A stretch of DNA of 18,044 bases from contig DBAV01000264.1 in assembly GCA_002291875.1 (NCBI GenBank), positions 1 to 18,044 on the forward strand. The letters are read 5' to 3'. The notes below the pieces were generated by a model. It was not told where the DNA came from and ran no database searches. It worked only from the letters and a program-made list of their open reading frames with translations. This stretch comes from Hyphomonadaceae bacterium UBA1001 (lineage in GTDB: Bacteria; Pseudomonadota; Alphaproteobacteria; Caulobacterales; Aquidulcibacteraceae). Below, one piece after another: positions 14,928 through 18,044 of the stretch (positions are counted from its first letter, which is position 1; the number at the start of each line of letters is the position of its first letter). Made by a program: the position numbers and the translations under genes.

Positions 14928-17720
14928 ATGTCAGACAAATCGAGGCCGCCAGCCATGGCGGCAAAGCCCGCGGTTGCGTGGCACACCCTCTCCCGCGAGG
15001 ACGTGGTTGCACGCCTCAACGTGGATCGCGCCACCGGCCTGACCGAGACCGAAGCGGCCGAGCGCATCCGCACCCATGGCGGCAACGAACTTACGGCTTC
15101 AGGCGGACGCACCGCGTTCCACATCCTGTGGGAGCAGGTGTCTTCCTTCCTGATCCTGATCCTTTTTGCCGCCGCGGGACTGGCCGCGTTCCTCGGCAAG
15201 TGGATCGACGCCTCTGCGATCCTGGCAATCGTGCTGCTGTTCGTCATTCTGGGCTTTGTCCAGGAATACCGGGCGCAGAAGGCGATCGCCGCCCTCAAGC
15301 AGATGTCCGCGCCGATGGTGCGGGTGCTGCGCGGCGGGCGCGTGATGGAGGTTTCCTCGCGCGCGCTGGTGCCGGGCGACATCGTGCGGCTGGAAGCGGG
15401 CAATGTGGTGCCTGCCGACGCGCGCGTGCTGGAAAGCGTCTCGCTGCGGGTTCAGGAGGCGGCCCTCACGGGGGAATCCGAACCCGTCGAGAAGGTCGAA
15501 AAGGTCATTCCCGGCGCGGACGTGACGGTCGGCGACCGCAAGAACATGGTCTATTCGGGCACCGCGGTCACCTTTGGACGCGGCGAGGCCGTGGTGGTCG
15601 AAACCGGCATGGCGACCGAACTCGGCAAGATCGCGTCGATGATCCAGACGGTCAAGCACTCGGCAACGCCGCTGCAGAAACGCCTCGATGGCCTGGGCAA
15701 GGCCCTCGCGGTGATCGCCATCCTGATTGCTGCGGTGATCGTGGTATCGGGCATGGCACGCGGCGAGGACATGTCGCTGGTGCTGTTGACCGGGGTGTCG
15801 ATCGCCGTCGCCATCGTTCCCGAGGGCCTGCCCGCGGTGCTGACCTTCACGCTGGCGCTGGGCGCCCGGCGGATGCTCAAGCGCAAGGCTTTGATCCGCA
15901 AGCTGCCCGCCGTCGAGACGCTGGGCTCGGTCACGGTGATCTGTTCGGACAAGACCGGCACCCTGACCCAGAACCGCATGACCGCCACCATGGTGCACAC
16001 GGCCGCGGGCACCTTTACACTGGGCGAAGGCGACCTTGCGTCCCGCGGCGACGTGGCAGCCTTGCTCGAGGCGTCCGCGCTCTGCAACGACGCCTTCTTC
16101 CGCAATGTCCAGGGCGGGGGCACCGAGGCGGTTGGCGACCCCACCGAGACCGCGCTGATCGTCGCGGCCCAGGGCATCGGCTTTGGCAAGGCGACGCTGG
16201 AGGGCCTTCACCCGCGCGTGGCCGAAGTCGCCTTCGACAGCGACCGCAAGCGGATGAGCACCATCCACACGCTGGGCGAGGGTCCGATCGGGGTGGTGGC
16301 GCAGGGTCGGGCGCTGGTCGGCGTCACCAAGGGCGCGCCCGACGCCATGATGCCGCTGTGTACGGCGATCCTGACCGAAAGCGGTGTCGAGCCGCTGGAC
16401 GAGGCGCGCCGCACGGCCATGCTGGCAGCCAATGACCGCTTTGGCGGCGACGGCATGCGGGTGCTGGCCATCGCCGCACGCCCGTTCGACGCGGTGCCGG
16501 GCGATGTCGGCCCCGAAACGCTCGAGCGGGAGCTGGTGCTGCTGGGACTGGTGGCGATCATCGATCCGCCGCGCGCAGAAGCCGCCGACGCCGTTGCGGT
16601 ATGCCGCCGTGCCGGCATCCGACCGGTGATGATCACGGGCGACCATCCGCTGACGGCACGCAAGATCGCCGCGGACCTGGATATCTGGCGGACGGGTGAC
16701 GAGGTGGTGACCGGCGTCGAACTCGAACGGATGTCGGCCGAGCAGCTCCAGGAGCGGGTCGAGACCGTGTCGGTGTTCGCCCGCGTCAGCCCCGAGCACA
16801 AGCTGCGCATCGTCGAGGCGCTTCAGGCCCGCGGCCATGTTGTCGCCATGACCGGTGACGGCGTCAACGACGCCCCCGCCCTCAAGAAGGCCGACATCGG
16901 TGTCGCCATGGGCATCACCGGAACCGACGTGTCGAAAGAGGCGGCCGACATGGTGCTGCTCGACGACAACTTCGCCACCATCGTGGCGGCGGTCGAGGAA
17001 GGCCGCGTGGTGTACGACAATGTGCGCCGCTTTGTGCAGTTCTCGATCGCGGGCAATGTCGGCAAGGTCATGACGGTGGCCATCCCGCCCTTCTTCGGCC
17101 TGCCGCTGCTCCTGACCCCGATCCAGATCCTGTTCTCGAACCTGCTCACCGACGGCCTGCTCGGCCTCGGGATGGGGGTGGAGAAGGCCGAAGCCAACAC
17201 CATGCGCCGCCCGCCGCACAAGCCGGGCGAGAGCATCTTTGCGCGGGGGCTGGGCGTGCATGTGATGTGGCTGGGCCTGCTGATCGGGGCGATCACCATC
17301 GGCACAGGCGCGACCGCCTGGTATGCAGCGAGCGCGGATGGCACCTTCACGGCCGCCGACCAGCTCTACGTGGGCACCATGGTGTTCCTGACGCTGGCGC
17401 TGCTGCAGATCGGGCGTACCGCCTCCATCCGTTCGTTCCGCGAGCCGGTCTGGAAGCTGAACCCGATGGACAACCCGACCCTGCTGGGCATGGTGCTTGT
17501 GGCTTTCGTGCTGCAGCTGGCGGTGACCTATGTCCCGCTGCTCCAGCCGATCTTCAACACCACCGACATCGGCTGGCTCGGCTTTGCCGTGGGCGCGGGT
17601 GCGGCGGTCGTGGTGCTGTTCGCGATGGAGATCGAAAAGGCGATCCGTCGCGGCCAGGACCGCGCGGCCGCCCGTGTCACCGGACCGCCCATGCCCCTCG
17701 CTTCGGCCGCTCGCGGCTGA
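14928..17720 (+). CDS. Cation-transporting P2A-type ATPase, probably Ca2+ efflux
   Basis: A 930-aa P-type ATPase with an N-terminal cation-ATPase domain (about 12-80), ten predicted helices, actuator TGES (181-184), phosphorylated Asp341 in DKTGTLT, nucleotide-domain KGAPD (468-472) and hinge TGDGVNDAP (642-650). The PEGLP motif (Glu299) and NLLTDG (Asn738, Thr741, Asp742) match the SERCA calcium site II. At the site I positions, Asn710 is kept but SERCA Glu771 appears as Lys713 and Glu908 as Gln827. A basic residue there is also seen in the Listeria pump LMCA1, which moves one Ca2+ per cycle. The likely role is Ca2+ export from the cytoplasm; another divalent ion is possible. The start at 14928 has AAGGGGA 7-8 bases upstream; an upstream frame to 14799 lacks one. 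It is divergent from kdp. Confidence 0.9.
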   Translation: MSDKSRPPAMAAKPAVAWHTLSREDVVARLNVDRATGLTETEAAERIRTHGGNELTASGGRTAFHILWEQVSSFLILILFAAAGLAAFLGKWIDASAILAIVLLFVILGFVQEYRAQKAIAALKQMSAPMVRVLRGGRVMEVSSRALVPGDIVRLEAGNVVPADARVLESVSLRVQEAALTGESEPVEKVEKVIPGADVTVGDRKNMVYSGTAVTFGRGEAVVVETGMATELGKIASMIQTVKHSATPLQKRLDGLGKALAVIAILIAAVIVVSGMARGEDMSLVLLTGVSIAVAIVPEGLPAVLTFTLALGARRMLKRKALIRKLPAVETLGSVTVICSDKTGTLTQNRMTATMVHTAAGTFTLGEGDLASRGDVAALLEASALCNDAFFRNVQGGGTEAVGDPTETALIVAAQGIGFGKATLEGLHPRVAEVAFDSDRKRMSTIHTLGEGPIGVVAQGRALVGVTKGAPDAMMPLCTAILTESGVEPLDEARRTAMLAANDRFGGDGMRVLAIAARPFDAVPGDVGPETLERELVLLGLVAIIDPPRAEAADAVAVCRRAGIRPVMITGDHPLTARKIAADLDIWRTGDEVVTGVELERMSAEQLQERVETVSVFARVSPEHKLRIVEALQARGHVVAMTGDGVNDAPALKKADIGVAMGITGTDVSKEAADMVLLDDNFATIVAAVEEGRVVYDNVRRFVQFSIAGNVGKVMTVAIPPFFGLPLLLTPIQILFSNLLTDGLLGLGMGVEKAEANTMRRPPHKPGESIFARGLGVHVMWLGLLIGAITIGTGATAWYAASADGTFTAADQLYVGTMVFLTLALLQIGRTASIRSFREPVWKLNPMDNPTLLGMVLVAFVLQLAVTYVPLLQPIFNTTDIGWLGFAVGAGAAVVVLFAMEIEKAIRRGQDRAAARVTGPPMPLASAARG

Positions 17721-17737
17721 GGCCCCCTGACGGACCC

Positions 17738-17765
17738 GTCGCGCGCCCCTCACCGGGCGCGCGAC
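17738..17765 (+). terminator. Strong hairpin ending the ATPase gene
   Basis: GTCGCGCGCCC (17738-17748) and GGGCGCGCGAC (17755-17765) form a perfect 11-bp stem with loop CTCACC, 17 bases after the stop codon. A run of C rather than T follows, so it is not a textbook intrinsic terminator, but in a genome this GC-rich such a hairpin at this place most likely ends or protects the transcript. Confidence 0.6.
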
Positions 17766-17788
17766 ACCCCCCGCCGCCCATGCCGAAT

Positions 17789-18044
17789 GGAGCCCGGCCT
17801 TCCAAGGCCGGTTTCACCGAAACAGCCGCGCTCGGAAGCGTGGGCTCCGACGGCGCCGGTTTTGATACTGGAGTGGCAAAGGAGCCCGGCCTTCCAAGGC
17901 CGGTTTTTGAAACGAAAACCGCGCCTGGAAGCGCGGGCTCCGACGGCGCCAGGTTTGATGCTGGAGAGGCAAAGGAGCCCGGCCTTCCAAGGCCGGTTTC
18001 ACCGAAACAGCCGCGCTCGGAAGCGCGGGCGCCGGTGGTGCCGG
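17789..18044. repeat. Tandem array of a structured 92-93-bp repeat, about 2.8 copies, running off the window
   Basis: Copies start at 17789, 17881 and 17974, each opening with GGAGCCCGGCCTTCCAAGG; the third is cut by the window edge. Each holds a 60-61-base imperfect palindrome: GGAGCCCGGCCTTCC at the left, and GGAAGCG(T/C)GGGCTCC at the right in copies 1 and 2. Inside are small hairpins: GGCC/GGCC, GTTTC-ACC-GAAAC (copies 1 and 3) or GGTTTT/AAAACC (copy 2), and CCGCG(C/CT) with its partner. A spacer ending in GGCAAA joins units. Copy 3 diverges near its right end (GGGCGCC). This looks like an interspersed REP/BIME-like element multiplied in an intergenic region. No CRISPR structure and no gene is present; 17721-17788 holds only the terminator hairpin. 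Confidence 0.8.

Noticed and set aside
14768..16435. Long plus-strand frame (555 codons) overlapping the ATPase gene
   Set aside because: It is the shifted-frame shadow of a well-conserved P-type ATPase, biased to Arg, Gly and His, with no family motifs.
15099..17753. Long minus-strand frame (884 codons) opposite the ATPase gene
   Set aside because: It is an antisense shadow caused by high GC at third positions; its composition is rich in His, Arg and Gln without any domain.
17789..17848. tRNA-like cloverleaf in the repeat unit (7-bp closing stem and inner arms)
   Set aside because: The closed structure is only 60 bases, has no T-loop TTC sequence and no anticodon arm of proper form, and repeats in tandem.
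17814..18002. Minus-strand open frame of 62 codons across the tandem repeats
   Set aside because: It is a product of the repeat unit being free of stops in that frame, repeats itself with the DNA period, and has no ribosome binding site or family resemblance.
17789..18044. CRISPR array
   Set aside because: Units of 92-93 bp are similar along nearly their whole length; there are no unique spacers of constant length and no cas genes.

Overview
The window is GC-rich, densely packed bacterial chromosome. The gene content suggests an alphaproteobacterium, perhaps near Sphingomonadales or Caulobacterales: a cytoplasmic GH3 glucosidase, a CrgA-like LysR regulator, FkbM and GT2 glycan genes, and a complete kdpFABC-DE operon. 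That placement is an inference from gene style; there is no rRNA or other marker gene. I see no phage, transposase, CRISPR array or tRNA.

Layout, left to right. At the edge (1-33, minus) is the first part of a gene divergent from a LysR regulator (139-1077, plus). The 105 bases between them carry two inverted repeats whose centres are about three helical turns apart. A GH3 beta-glucosidase (1263-3368, minus) has its own upstream palindrome. Next come a small ABC-like AAA ATPase of the COG4637 type (3559-4713, plus), a FkbM methyltransferase (4853-5704, plus) and a GT2 glycosyltransferase (5662-6564, minus). The last two converge and overlap at their 3' ends.

The core, 6651-14626 on the minus strand, is a complete potassium-scavenging operon in the order [27-aa membrane peptide]-kdpF-kdpA-kdpB-kdpC-kdpD-kdpE. 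Intervals are short, with Shine-Dalgarno sequences at or next to the upstream stop codons for kdpA, kdpB and kdpC. KdpFABC is the high-affinity K+ pump. KdpD/KdpE is its two-component switch. An 11-bp-period direct repeat 79-97 bases upstream of the first gene is a good candidate for the KdpE operator.

Divergent from kdp is a second P-type ATPase (14928-17720, plus), of the P2A Ca2+-pump type. Two of its ion-site-I residues appear changed (K713, Q827), while site II looks intact. Its leader can fold into a hairpin that hides the ribosome binding site, and a long competing helix would free that site; this looks like a cis-regulatory RNA of no class I recognise. A strong hairpin ends the gene. 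From 17789 to the window edge is a tandem array of a 92-93-bp structured repeat, almost three copies, probably continuing to the right.

The best candidates for something not yet described are the leader RNA of the second ATPase, the 27-aa peptide at the head of kdp, and the structured tandem repeat. None is proven here. The annotated protein genes belong to known families.
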